Shown: positions 1 through 7,994, numbered from the stretch's first letter. The stretch is DNA of 64,000 nt from an uncultured Acidimicrobiales bacterium (GCA_937997485.1 CALKTH010000009.1:1-64000); one strand, 5' to 3'. Made by a program: numbers and translations. The notes: generated by a model from the letters alone, not told the origin.

Positions 1-102
1 GCCAGCCACCTCCAAGGTCCCGAGAATTTTGTCATTCACTGTGTGGACCACCTCCCTTCTTTGGTGGCGACAGTTTGGCACAGGGAGTCCGTGCCTGTGG
101 AA
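1..102. other. Left-edge non-coding stretch
   Basis: No gene is supported here. It lies just downstream of the stop of the minus-strand gene ending at 103. A weak hairpin (CCACC at 49-53 pairing with GGTGG at 63-67) could act as a terminator for that gene, but it has no T-run. The frame open across this edge on the minus strand is antisense overlap and was not called. Confidence 0.4.
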
Positions 103-1203
103 TCAATTTGCGTCGTAGGGCGCGGGTACGACGGTCCATTCGTAGGTGCCGTCGGTCAGACCCGGAGGAATCGCGACGGACTCGGGTGCGATGGTGCTCA
201 CTTCGAGCACACGGGCTCGATCGTTCTGCAGCAGGAAGAGATGGCGGCCGTCGGAGGCAAAGAGTGTCGTCGCCGGCCCCTGTTCGGCATCCCAGCCGAC
301 AACGAACTGCGTCGAGCCCCGAACGTGAGCGATCTCCAGTTGAGCTCGCTCCGGCGACACCACCGCAATCCACGTATCAGTGGGATCGACGAGCGCCCGG
401 GTGTGCGGCCACGCCTCGAGTCCGTGTGGGGTCCCCGCCCACTCGGTCCCATCGAACCATTGGAAGACGCACCGAGCCTTTGCGTCACAGAGTCGCCCAA
501 CGAGAATGTTGTTGCCGACCGCAGCCAGGTGATGAGGGCCCAGCCGGTCTACCCCTTCGCCGATGAGGTAGGTCCCACCGCCCGGCTCAGACTGGTAGCG
601 GGGATCGATCTGGGCTGTTCTGGCCGCCTCGCGTGTGTCGTTGACCTTGCCAGAGAGGTCGATGAGCCGAAAGACGTCGGGTTGTTCGACGGTGGCCACC
701 CAGAGCTGCTCGCCGTCGGCGGCCGGCAGGACGCGTTCCACACCGGGGGCGATCACTCGCCCCTCGCTCAATCCAGCAGTGAGCACACCAAGCTCGCCAT
801 CGTCGAAGAGCACGAACATGCCACCGCCGGTTCCGGCCGAGTGCATCGACGTGATGGTTCGTTCTGTCACCACATCGGACACCTCGCCCCGGTCGAGATC
901 GAGCAGTAAATAGCCGCGATCGGTCGGAGCGACGAGGACATGCCCGACCGGCTCATCCAATGCGTCGAACGCCGCGATGAGCGGTGCCGCTTCGTCGGCG
1001 CTGCGCTCCTGGTCGTCGACCGGACTTCGATCCGGCAGGTCGGAAGCCAAGGTCGACGAGGTGCTGACTGCTGCATCGCCGGACCTCGTTGAGTCGCTTC
1101 CTTGCCAGATCAAGGCCAGCCCGCCCGCTACGACAACGGCGAGAAGGAGCGGGACCGCCATCGAAGGAGTTCGCACGACACGGTCCGTAGCCATCTCAGA
1201 CAC
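103..1203 (-). CDS. Membrane-anchored protein of unknown function, propeller-like
   Basis: 366 aa; the function is not recognised. One membrane segment sits at about residues 16-34, followed by a Ser/Thr/Asp-rich linker and then about 280 residues rich in short beta-strand patterns that look like a beta-propeller facing the cell exterior. GTG at 1203 is the first start; ATG at 1194 (three codons in) is equally possible. The gene two steps away at 27537-28787 has the same plan (cytoplasmic tail, one membrane helix, T-rich linker, propeller-like domain), so both may be paralogous cell-surface sensors or scaffolds. It lies 38 bases downstream of another single-pass membrane protein on the same strand and is probably co-transcribed with it. 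Confidence 0.75.
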   Translation of the reverse strand: MSEMATDRVVRTPSMAVPLLLAVVVAGGLALIWQGSDSTRSGDAAVSTSSTLASDLPDRSPVDDQERSADEAAPLIAAFDALDEPVGHVLVAPTDRGYLLLDLDRGEVSDVVTERTITSMHSAGTGGGMFVLFDDGELGVLTAGLSEGRVIAPGVERVLPAADGEQLWVATVEQPDVFRLIDLSGKVNDTREAARTAQIDPRYQSEPGGGTYLIGEGVDRLGPHHLAAVGNNILVGRLCDAKARCVFQWFDGTEWAGTPHGLEAWPHTRALVDPTDTWIAVVSPERAQLEIAHVRGSTQFVVGWDAEQGPATTLFASDGRHLFLLQNDRARVLEVSTIAPESVAIPPGLTDGTYEWTVVPAPYDAN

Positions 1204-1241
1204 CCGGCGTCGCGCTCGATCGATGGCAGGGGCGTCTCACG

Positions 1242-1772
1242 TCAATCCTGAGGCGGTTCGACGCCCGGAAGGTGCTCGTCGTCGATCGGGCCGGCGAGCT
1301 CGGCGACGGTGTCTGGCACCGGGAGCTCGGACAGATCCCGTTCAACGGTCACGGGATCTTCCAAGTGGATGGCCCCCATGACTTGGAGGTAGGCCGAGTG
1401 CGACTCGATGATGGCCGCCATGTGGTCTCGCGAGACGCTCAGTTGTGTGATGTCCGCCCGCTCCATGACGTAGTCGAGCGCATCGAGCTCGGCGAAGACG
1501 ACCGGACCCGTTTCATCGGCGCCGCGATCCGGGGCCCAGTGGTAGGCCTGAATCCACTCGAGATGGAGCCGGAGCGCACGCCGAAGCTCGTCGTAACTCA
1601 CCACTGCCGTGACCTCGTCAGGCAACGCTTCTGCGCAAAAGGCGATGGCTTCGTGCACATCGACCACGATCTGGGCCGGCATCTGATTGGTCTTGCCGAC
1701 GCCCTGGCCAACGAACACCAACGCGATGACGACAACGGCAACGACGCCGACGACGAGAATCAAGATGGCCAC
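1242..1772 (-). CDS. Single-pass membrane protein of unknown function
   Basis: 176 aa, GTG start. Residues 2-23 form an N-terminal membrane helix very rich in Val, Ile and Leu; the rest is acidic and mostly helical with no recognised motif. It probably sits with its C-terminal domain outside the membrane. It is followed after 38 bases by the 366-aa membrane-anchored protein, which suggests a two-gene unit. No catalytic residues can be proposed. Confidence 0.7.
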   Translation of the reverse strand: MAILILVVGVVAVVVIALVFVGQGVGKTNQMPAQIVVDVHEAIAFCAEALPDEVTAVVSYDELRRALRLHLEWIQAYHWAPDRGADETGPVVFAELDALDYVMERADITQLSVSRDHMAAIIESHSAYLQVMGAIHLEDPVTVERDLSELPVPDTVAELAGPIDDEHLPGVEPPQD

Positions 1773-1819
1773 CCGGGCACGGTACCGCGTGGCTGGGTCT
1801 CGACGTGACGCCAGACGCG

Positions 1820-1851
1820 GCTGAGCCCCGCTCCTTCGAGCGGGGCTCAGC
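1820..1851 (-). terminator. Strong hairpin after acyl-CoA dehydrogenase
   Basis: A perfect 14-bp stem (GCTGAGCCCCGCTC pairing with GAGCGGGGCTCAGC) has a CTTC tetraloop. It lies 25 bases past the stop of the minus-strand acyl-CoA dehydrogenase and ahead of the next gene. There is no clear T-run, which is common in high-GC actinobacteria. Confidence 0.85.
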
Positions 1852-1876
1852 GTTCAGGCTGCGTCCACGTGCGGGG

Positions 1877-2974
1877 CTAGAGCCCGATGCGCTGGGCGAG
1901 GAGCTCGCGGTGATACGCCGGGTCGCCAAACATGAGCTCGGAGCTCTTAGCCCGCTTGAAGTACAGGTGCGCCGGATGCTCCCAGGTGAAACCAATGCCG
2001 CCGTGAATCTGGATGTTCTCTGCCGCTGCGTGGAAGTAGGCATCCGAGCAGTAGGCCTTTGCCAGGCTCGCAGTCGAGGCCAACTCGTCGTTCATCTCAG
2101 CTGCACACCAGAGTCCGTAATAAGCCGCCGACTTCGCCGACTCAACCTCGAGCAACATGTCCGCGCACTTGTGCTTGATCGCCTGGAACGAGCCGATCGG
2201 GCGGCCGAACTGCACGCGATCCTTGGCGTACTGGACGGCCATCTCAAGCACGAACTGGGCTCCGCCGACCTGCTCAGCGGCAAGAGCGACCGCAGCGAGA
2301 TCGAGCACGGTGGTCATGGTCTCCCAGCCCTTGCCGGCTTCACCGATGAGCGTGCCCTTGGCACCGTTGAGCTCGACCTTGGCTTGCTTGCGAGTCTGAT
2401 CCATGGTGGCCAGCGCCGTGGCGGTCACGTCCGCACCGTTGACGGCGTAGAGGCTGGTCCCCTCTGGGCCCTTGGCAGCGACGATGAGCAGGCTGGCCGT
2501 GTGGCCGTCGAGCACGAAGCTCTTGGTGCCGGTGAGGTTGCCGTCTGCGTCGGCCGTGGCCTCGATGCCGGACTCGTCCCACTTGCCGTTCTCCTCGGTG
2601 AAGGCGAGCGTGGCAATGGTCTCGCCCGATGCGATGCCGGGGAGGTGCGCAGCCTTGGCCGCGTCATCGCCCGAGTGCAGCAGCGCCAAGCTGGCAAGCA
2701 CGCCGGAGAAGAATGGAGCGCACAGCAGGGCGCGACCCATTTCTTCCAGCACGACTCCGAGTTCTACGAACGTGAACCCCTGGCCGCCGAACTCCTCGGG
2801 GATGATGAGGCTCTGGAGGCCCATCTGCTCGGCCATCTGGCTCCACACGGCCTGGTCGTAGCCGTTGTCGGTCTCCATCTGTTCGCGGACAGCCTCTTCG
2901 GAGGACTTGTCCTCCATGAAGGACCGCACGAACTGGCGGAGCTGTTCCTGTTCCTCGGTGAAAGCAAAGTTCAT
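1877..2974 (-). CDS. Acyl-CoA dehydrogenase family protein
   Basis: 365 aa, FAD-dependent alpha,beta-dehydrogenation of an acyl-CoA. The order is typical: helical N-domain (residues 1-110, with PEEFGGQG), middle beta-domain with AFTEENG near 125, and C-terminal helical domain with QFGRPIGSFQAIKH and the motif HGGIGFTWEHPAH near the end. The last motif resembles acyl-CoA dehydrogenases of the FadE heterotetramer kind used on sterols and branched acids more than the MCAD kind, so the catalytic base is hard to assign from sequence. No electron-transfer or partner subunit gene adjoins it. The substrate is unknown. Confidence 0.92.
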   Translation of the reverse strand: MNFAFTEEQEQLRQFVRSFMEDKSSEEAVREQMETDNGYDQAVWSQMAEQMGLQSLIIPEEFGGQGFTFVELGVVLEEMGRALLCAPFFSGVLASLALLHSGDDAAKAAHLPGIASGETIATLAFTEENGKWDESGIEATADADGNLTGTKSFVLDGHTASLLIVAAKGPEGTSLYAVNGADVTATALATMDQTRKQAKVELNGAKGTLIGEAGKGWETMTTVLDLAAVALAAEQVGGAQFVLEMAVQYAKDRVQFGRPIGSFQAIKHKCADMLLEVESAKSAAYYGLWCAAEMNDELASTASLAKAYCSDAYFHAAAENIQIHGGIGFTWEHPAHLYFKRAKSSELMFGDPAYHRELLAQRIGL

Positions 2975-3018
2975 GCCGCAGAAGATAGAGACCCCATTCG
3001 ATCATCACAAACCAGGAT

Positions 3019-3026
3019 GTGTACAC
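3019..3026. promoter_or_regulatory. GTGTACAC palindrome, candidate antitoxin operator
   Basis: The perfect 8-bp palindrome contains TGTACA, the core recognised by YefM/Phd-family antitoxins in E. coli yefM-yoeB. It overlaps the expected -35 position of the promoter whose -10 is at 3044. A second inverted repeat, CTACG/CGTAG (3032-3036 and 3042-3046), lies between. Autorepression by the antitoxin encoded 30 bases downstream is the natural reading. Confidence 0.6.
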
Positions 3027-3043
3027 GCGTGCTACGCACGTCG

Positions 3044-3049
3044 TAGTGT
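3044..3049 (+). promoter_or_regulatory. -10 element TAGTGT, leaderless antitoxin promoter
   Basis: TAGTGT fits the TANNNT consensus of actinobacterial -10 elements. Its last base is exactly 7 bases before the A of the ATG at 3056, so transcription would start on the start codon. There is no Shine-Dalgarno sequence, which agrees with a leaderless mRNA. Confidence 0.5.
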
Positions 3050-3055
3050 GGTGGG

Positions 3056-3334
3056 ATGGAACGACTCGGAGTTCGAGAGCTGCGCAATCACGTGGCGTCA
3101 GCGTTGCGGCGAGCTGAGGGTGGGGAGCGGCTGATCATCACGGCGGATGGGCGCCCGGTTGCCCAACTCGGCCCACTCACTCCCAACCAGGAAGGAGCCA
3201 CACTTTGGGACCTGGCGGGGGCCGGGTTGGTCGAACCGCCTCGTCGCCACGACCGCCCCTCGGCTCCGGCTCCCCTTCCAGTCGCCGCAGACTTGCGGGT
3301 TGACCGCTTGCTTGATCAGGTGCGTGGGCGGTGA
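3056..3334 (+). CDS. Phd/YefM-type antitoxin
   Basis: 92 aa. The N-terminal 45 residues show the Phd/YefM DNA-binding fold pattern: VRELRNHVASALRRAEGGE, then an ITADGRPVAQL strand. The C-terminal half is Pro/Arg-rich and probably disordered until bound to the toxin. The next gene encodes a PIN-domain toxin and overlaps its stop in a GTGA arrangement, so the pair is translated in coupled fashion. The TGTACA palindrome upstream is the likely autoregulatory site. Being paired with a PIN toxin it would often be named vapB. Confidence 0.9.
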   Translation: MERLGVRELRNHVASALRRAEGGERLIITADGRPVAQLGPLTPNQEGATLWDLAGAGLVEPPRRHDRPSAPAPLPVAADLRVDRLLDQVRGR

Positions 3335-3750
3335 CGGCACCGATCCTGGTGCTCGACACGTCGGCGCTCCTACGCCGCTATCTGGCCGACCGAGAGCGAG
3401 CCATGGTGGTGGATGCGATGGACGAACACGCGGCGTGGGCTGCCAGCAGCATGGCTCGGACCGAGATCCAGTTGGCGCTGCACCTGGCAGCTCCATCACC
3501 GAGGATTCAACGGGAGTTGTGGGCCGCGGTGCGCGACGACTGGGAGGCGATGTGGGAGATTCCCGTCGATGGGCGGTGCCTGGCCCGGGCGACCGAGATC
3601 GGTGCCCGCTTCGGCATTGGTGTCACCGACGCCGTTCCCCTGGCAGCTGCGGCTCGCTTGCCCGGGCCGGTGCGGTTCGCGACCTTCGAGCGTCAACAGA
3701 TTCCCGCCGCCGCTGAGCTGGGATTCGAGGTGCTCAGCCCGTACGGCTGA
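3331..3750 (+). CDS. vapC: PIN-domain ribonuclease toxin (VapC family)
   Basis: 139 aa; VapC toxins are Mg2+-dependent endoribonucleases that cut tRNA or rRNA. Expected acidic residues are visible: Asp9 in LDTSALL, Glu45 in MARTEIQ, and Asp100 in VTDAVPLAAA. The usual fourth position (FxTxD) reads FATFERQ, so Glu120 replaces Asp. GTG start at 3331 overlaps the antitoxin stop. The stop codon lies inside a hairpin shared with the convergent M15 peptidase gene. Confidence 0.9.
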   Translation: MTAPILVLDTSALLRRYLADRERAMVVDAMDEHAAWAASSMARTEIQLALHLAAPSPRIQRELWAAVRDDWEAMWEIPVDGRCLARATEIGARFGIGVTDAVPLAAAARLPGPVRFATFERQQIPAAAELGFEVLSPYG

Positions 3751-3763
3751 GCGCTCGCTCAGC
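3746..3763. terminator. Bidirectional hairpin between convergent genes
   Basis: GCTGAGC (3746-3752) and GCTCAGC (3757-3763) pair around a GCTC loop. The stem includes the stop codons of both the PIN toxin (+) and the M15 peptidase (-), so it can serve either transcript. Confidence 0.6.
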
Positions 3764-4790
3764 GTTCAAAGTGCTGAGGGTCTGAAATGGAACGGAAGTC
3801 GCCACCCCATGTCCAGCCAAGGTCGCGTGCGGTGCGCACGGCGGGGTCGGCGGCAAAGAGCATGGCGGGGTGATACCGGGTGCGGTCAGCCCACTCCGCG
3901 CCCGAAGCGGGCAGCACCTGCGTACTCGAGACGTAGGGGTTGAACCGCGGGTTGATGTCGATCGCCCGACCGAAGGCGTGGCGTGACCAACTCTGTCCAC
4001 CCGTGACTCGGCGACAGTTGAATCCTGACGTGATGTTCGCCTCCATCAATCGGAGATCATCGGCGCCGAACTCCGAAGCGGGACGCATGCCTTCGATCGG
4101 CATGCGCGCCCGATACATGGCTTCGAAGATCGCAGACACGTCCTGCGCCACATCCTCGTGCACGACGATGACACCTGGCGTGGATCGACCGTCGAAGTCG
4201 ATCGTGCTCACGGTGAGCTGCCGGAGTTCGGAGGGGCCTACCGGACAGCCTGATCGCCACGAGGATCCGAGCATGGTTGCGGTCACCGCGCTGACGCCGG
4301 ACTCGAAGGGGTCCAGCACTGGTAGGGACGTCCCGGTGGCGTCTCGAAACTCGTCGGACTCAGAGAAACCGAGAACGATGGATCGGCGAGTCGCCCCCGC
4401 TTCGAGGCGACCGATCCAAAACGCTCGCCCGCCCGAGTCGGGCCGCCGACCAAGCACGTTCTGATAGAGCAGATCAACGAAGCCCGCATTGGTCGGATCA
4501 CCGAAGCGACGTTCGAACTCATCACTGAGCAGGAAGAACGCCGCAATGTCGTTCAGCGGCTGACCGTTGACTCGCCGATGGGCCCAGAAGTCAAAACCAC
4601 CGGCATCGGGTTGGCGTCCAAAAACCGCCTGGTAAAGGCGGATCACTTCGCCCTCCTCGGGCCGGACCCCGAAGCCGTTCCCACTCGTCGACGGCACCGG
4701 CTGCGCCTCCACTGTCGACGGCGTGGCGATGATGGACGAGGCCAGGATCATGAGAGCGACAACGAGTCGGGCCGCCCGACGCGAGGCCAC
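3759..4790 (-). CDS. Secreted DUF4214 plus M15-type peptidase
   Basis: 343 aa from the GTG at 4790; ATG at 4820 would add 10 residues and overlap the upstream SDR. A signal peptide covers residues 1-31 with an Ala-rich cleavage region. Two DUF4214-like repeats follow (about 45-150; YQAVFGRQPDAGGFDFW and YQNVLGRRPDSGGRAFW). The C-terminal domain carries the VanY/M15 zinc motif SRHAFGRAID (His271, Asp278) and a final DPQHFE (His340), typical of D-Ala-D-Ala carboxypeptidases. It probably trims peptidoglycan stem peptides at the cell surface. DUF4214 is thought to aid surface or matrix association. It starts 4 bases after the SDR stop, so the two are probably one transcript. Confidence 0.85.
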   Translation of the reverse strand: MASRRAARLVVALMILASSIIATPSTVEAQPVPSTSGNGFGVRPEEGEVIRLYQAVFGRQPDAGGFDFWAHRRVNGQPLNDIAAFFLLSDEFERRFGDPTNAGFVDLLYQNVLGRRPDSGGRAFWIGRLEAGATRRSIVLGFSESDEFRDATGTSLPVLDPFESGVSAVTATMLGSSWRSGCPVGPSELRQLTVSTIDFDGRSTPGVIVVHEDVAQDVSAIFEAMYRARMPIEGMRPASEFGADDLRLMEANITSGFNCRRVTGGQSWSRHAFGRAIDINPRFNPYVSSTQVLPASGAEWADRTRYHPAMLFAADPAVRTARDLGWTWGGDFRSISDPQHFER

Positions 4791-4794
4791 GGGT

Positions 4795-5634
4795 TCAGCT
4801 GAGATCGGGAGCGATGGCATCGCCCGGCAACGGACCGTCTCCGTAGAGCGCGGACTGGAAGCGGCGCATGCCACCCAACCAGCGATCCCGGTCTGCACCC
4901 TTGCGCTCGGCGTAGGTCTGGACCTCGGGATGCGGGAGCACGAGAAAGCGCTCATCGCGCATGGCATCAATACAGACCTGGGCACAGTCTTCGGAACTGA
5001 GCACGCCGTCGCCGGCGGCAACGCCACCTTCGAGACCACTGTCCGCTCGGAGGCGATCGTCGGGGCTGTTCGACACGATGTTCGTGGCGACGGCCTGAGG
5101 ACAGAGCACCGACACCTTGACCCCCTGATGGGCGTGGCTGATATGCAGCCACTCCGCCAACGAGACAGCGGCGGCCTTCGTCACCGAGTACGACATCGAA
5201 CCCAGCTGGGTCAACAGTCCTGCAGCTGAGGCGGTATTCAGCAGGTAGCCCTCGCCCCTGGCAATCATCGAGGGGAGGACGGCTCGGGCGGCATAGACGT
5301 GTGACATGAGGTGGACTTCCCACATCTGTTGGATGCGCTCGTTGGAGTCCTCGACACCGCCCATGGTGACGTAGCCAGCGTTGGAGACAAGGACGTCGAT
5401 CGGGCCGTGGGCATCTTCGGTCGCACGAACCATGTCGATGATCGCCGCTTCGTCGCGAACGTCGAGCTCCAGACCCGTGCCGCCAATTTCGGACGCGACG
5501 GCCGAAGCCGCCTCGCCGTCGAGATCGGCGACGACGACGTGACGTGCACCCTCAGCGTGCGCTGCTCGAGCGAGGGCGGCCCCGATACCGGAGCCACCTC
5601 CGGTGATCACGATGACTCGATCATTCAGTTCCAT
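4795..5634 (-). CDS. Short-chain dehydrogenase/reductase
   Basis: 279 aa. The Rossmann motif TGGGSGIG is near residue 11, an NAG motif is near 85 (SNAGY), and the YSVTK catalytic pair is near 150; Asp at the end of the second strand (VVADLD) favours NAD(H) over NADP(H). The substrate is unknown. It sits 27 bases downstream of the HD-GYP gene and 4 bases upstream of the M15 peptidase gene on the same strand, but neither neighbour suggests a pathway. Confidence 0.92.
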   Translation of the reverse strand: MELNDRVIVITGGGSGIGAALARAAHAEGARHVVVADLDGEAASAVASEIGGTGLELDVRDEAAIIDMVRATEDAHGPIDVLVSNAGYVTMGGVEDSNERIQQMWEVHLMSHVYAARAVLPSMIARGEGYLLNTASAAGLLTQLGSMSYSVTKAAAVSLAEWLHISHAHQGVKVSVLCPQAVATNIVSNSPDDRLRADSGLEGGVAAGDGVLSSEDCAQVCIDAMRDERFLVLPHPEVQTYAERKGADRDRWLGGMRRFQSALYGDGPLPGDAIAPDLS

Positions 5635-5661
5635 CCGGCGACCTTACGCGACGAGGCCGCG

Positions 5662-7506
5662 TCAGCCGAAACAGGCGACGGATCCGACGACGCCGTTGGG
5701 ACACTTCGTCTCGGCCCAGATGGCGCCACTCACGTCGGCTGGCGCTCCGGTGGCGGCCCACATCGAGGCTTCGGTGAAATCGGCATTCACGAATCGGGCA
5801 TCATCGAGCTGGGCGGTGTCGAGCGCTGTCCCACTGAAACGGCCGTCCGTGAAGGACGACCAGCGGAGGTCTGCCTGGGTCAGGTCGGCGCCGGTGAAGT
5901 TCGCTCGAGGGAGATCAGCGCTCTGGATCCACACCGCGAAGAGCTGGGCGTTCGTGAAGGAGGTATCTGAGCCGGTCGTCCGGTTGAAGTCGCCGTCTTC
6001 CATCTGCATACCGTCGAAGTTCGCTCCGGTGAGATCGGAACCGTCAAAGCTGACACGGACGAACACCGACCCTGAGAAGTCCGCTCCGACGAACGATCCA
6101 TCGATGAGGCCGGAGTCCACGATGGTGATCCCTCGAGCGAGGAGATTCGTCCCGACCGTTCCCGTCAGACCGGAGCGTTCGATTCGTGCCCCACTCACGT
6201 TGGCGCCGGTCAGATTCGCTCCATCGAGTGCACCGTCGGTGAAGACGACGTTGCGAAGGTCAGCGCCACGAAGGTCAGCGCCGGCCAGGTTCACAGCGAC
6301 CATCTCGACATCGCTCAGCCCACAGTTGCGAAGGTCAGCGGCGCCGATGTCGGTCTCGCCCGCGCGGATTGCTTCGCACGGCGTCAGAGCAACCGTCGTG
6401 GGAGGGGCTGCGGTGGTGGGGGTTGTCGTCGGGGCTGTAGTGGAAGGAGGGATGGTGGCCCGGGCCACCGTCGTGGATGGAGCCGGTGTCGATGCCGCCG
6501 GTCCCGATGCCGCCGTGGTCGACGGGCCGGTCGTTGAGGCCAGCACTGGGGCCGTCGTTGAGGCCACAGTCTCGAGCGTCAACGTCGTGGGAGCAGCAGG
6601 GCCTTGCGTTGTTGACGGCCTGAGGAGAGAACTCGTTGGAGCGCTGCCGGTGACCGCTCGGGCGGTCGTTGTGGAGGTGTCGAGGGGTGCGGTCTGCTCC
6701 ACCATGGCCAACTCGGTTGGGGTCGTGGTCGTCGTGGTCAGCAACACTCCCGTGGTTGCGGCACCCGTGGCAAGCGTGGCCGCGACGACAACGTTGGCGG
6801 CGGGAGCCGTGAGTGCAGCACCAAGGTGCGGGAGTTGCGCCAGCCATGAGAGTGGCCCCATCGCGAGGCGGAGGCGGCCGATGGAGATGCTCAGGAATGC
6901 TCGCACCACCTCGTCGTCGAACTGCGTGCCTGCACCGTTGGCCAGCTCCTGACGGGCGAACTGAGGCGACATCGGGCGTTTGTACGAGCGAGCGGCGGTG
7001 ATGACATCGAAGGCGTCGGCGACAGAGACAATCTTGGCCGCCAAGCCGATCTGATCGGCTCGAAGTCCGAGCGGATAGCCAGTGCCGTCCGGTCGCTCGT
7101 GGTGCTGAGCGACCGCGTCGACCCACTCGCCCAACCAACCCCGCAGCGGCTCGGCCAGCAACGCACCATCGGTCGGATGGGTCTTGATCAGTTCGAACTC
7201 TTCGTCGGTCAACTGGCCGGGCTTGGTCAGCACCTCGACCGGAACGGCGAGCTTGCCGACGTCGTGGATGAGGGCGGCCCACTGAAGACGGGACGTGTCA
7301 GCTTCGGAGAGCCCCATTTCCTCCGCGATCATCAGCGCGTAGGCCCGGACTCGTTCGCTGTGGCCTCTGGTGAAGCGGTCATGGCGGCTCAGCGCAGCAA
7401 CCAGTTCGAGCATCTGCAGCGCGGCAACGGTTTCATCATCATCGAGACCGACAGCACACAGGCGGGAGACATCTCGCTCGAGCTGTTTGGTTGTCGCTGC
7501 TCGCAT
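5662..7506 (-). CDS. HD-GYP phosphodiesterase fused to pentapeptide repeats (main part of split gene)
   Basis: 614 aa from ATG 7506. The HD-GYP domain spans residues 28-210, with HDVGK (81-85) and HHERPDGTGYP (135-145), the metal and signature residues of cyclic-di-GMP phosphodiesterases. A membrane-spanning stretch lies at about 230-256, then 110 residues rich in Thr, Ser, Pro and Ala. Finally there are about 40 pentapeptide units of A(D/N)LXX type (386-600) forming a right-handed beta-helix, ending in a Cys-containing tail. The helix would lie outside the membrane. The first residues in this frame, upstream of the ATG, read PDAAPSRFGVAM and continue the membrane protein encoded in another frame just upstream; see the frameshift finding. 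An internal start at 7506 could still give a soluble HD-GYP protein. Confidence 0.85.
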   Translation of the reverse strand: MRAATTKQLERDVSRLCAVGLDDDETVAALQMLELVAALSRHDRFTRGHSERVRAYALMIAEEMGLSEADTSRLQWAALIHDVGKLAVPVEVLTKPGQLTDEEFELIKTHPTDGALLAEPLRGWLGEWVDAVAQHHERPDGTGYPLGLRADQIGLAAKIVSVADAFDVITAARSYKRPMSPQFARQELANGAGTQFDDEVVRAFLSISIGRLRLAMGPLSWLAQLPHLGAALTAPAANVVVAATLATGAATTGVLLTTTTTTPTELAMVEQTAPLDTSTTTARAVTGSAPTSSLLRPSTTQGPAAPTTLTLETVASTTAPVLASTTGPSTTAASGPAASTPAPSTTVARATIPPSTTAPTTTPTTAAPPTTVALTPCEAIRAGETDIGAADLRNCGLSDVEMVAVNLAGADLRGADLRNVVFTDGALDGANLTGANVSGARIERSGLTGTVGTNLLARGITIVDSGLIDGSFVGADFSGSVFVRVSFDGSDLTGANFDGMQMEDGDFNRTTGSDTSFTNAQLFAVWIQSADLPRANFTGADLTQADLRWSSFTDGRFSGTALDTAQLDDARFVNADFTEASMWAATGAPADVSGAIWAETKCPNGVVGSVACFG

Positions 7507-7846
7507 GGCGACCCCGAAGCGGCTGGGTGCGGCGTCCGGGGAAGATGAGCGACATCTTCAGCAGCGTCGCCAGCGGGAGCAGTCGGCGAGCCAAGCGATC
7601 GACAAGGACAAGGACGACGGTGGCGGCAAGCACGAGACCGATCCACCAGGCGACAACGAGGATGCGCTCGCTCGGGCTGGACCAGATGCTGGCAAGCAAC
7701 CACGTCGCCGCAATCGAGAAGATCAGGGGAACGATGCCGGCGAGCGCGCCGAGCAGCGCCGCAAGTCGCGGTCGCCCGTCCCATCGCTGTGTCGCCTCTG
7801 CCGCAGGATGATGCGGCCTCACAATCTGTTCCATTTCTTGCTTCAT
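7439..7846 (-). pseudogene. N-terminal membrane part of the HD-GYP gene, frameshifted
   Basis: Reading from ATG 7846, this frame encodes a short basic head and two membrane helices (about residues 22-48 and 57-78), then LLKMSLIFPG, after which it runs into 30 residues with no similarity to anything and a stop at 7439. Removing one base from the GGGG run at 7538-7541 (CCCC in the coding strand) changes FPGRRTQ into FPDAAPSRFGVAMRAATTK. That joins smoothly to the HD-GYP frame and resembles membrane HD-GYP proteins of this group. The intact product would be about 727 aa. The cause may be a true mutation or a sequencing error in the homopolymer. Confidence 0.75.
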
Positions 7847-7994
7847 CGACGCGAAAAGCAACGACCCTGAACAGTGCAAAACTGCCTGCCCGATGACTCC
7901 AACGCGGAGGAGTCTCCAGGGAACCGACGGCGGACCGAGGGTTTGGTGTCCATTCGTGCGAGACTCCTTCGACCACCCAGGGGGCCTTGTACTG
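7847..7994. other. Divergent intergenic region, HD-GYP gene and oleA
   Basis: 148 bases separate the minus-strand HD-GYP gene from oleA and should hold both promoters. No convincing -35/-10 pair, operator or hairpin was found. The only ribosome-binding signal for oleA is AGGGGG at about 7979-7984. Confidence 0.4.

Noticed and set aside
1805-3046. 413-aa open frame on the plus strand
   Set aside because: It is antisense to the acyl-CoA dehydrogenase gene, starts inside a terminator hairpin and shows no domain; long antisense frames are common at this GC content.
5603-6952. 449-aa plus-strand frame rich in Val, Ala and Gly
   Set aside because: It mirrors the Thr-rich linker and pentapeptide repeats of the HD-GYP gene on the opposite strand; the composition is that of a shadow frame.
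7893-7994. Earlier start for oleA (34 extra residues)
   Set aside because: The extra residues do not fit the family N-terminus and the 339-aa form equals the known length.
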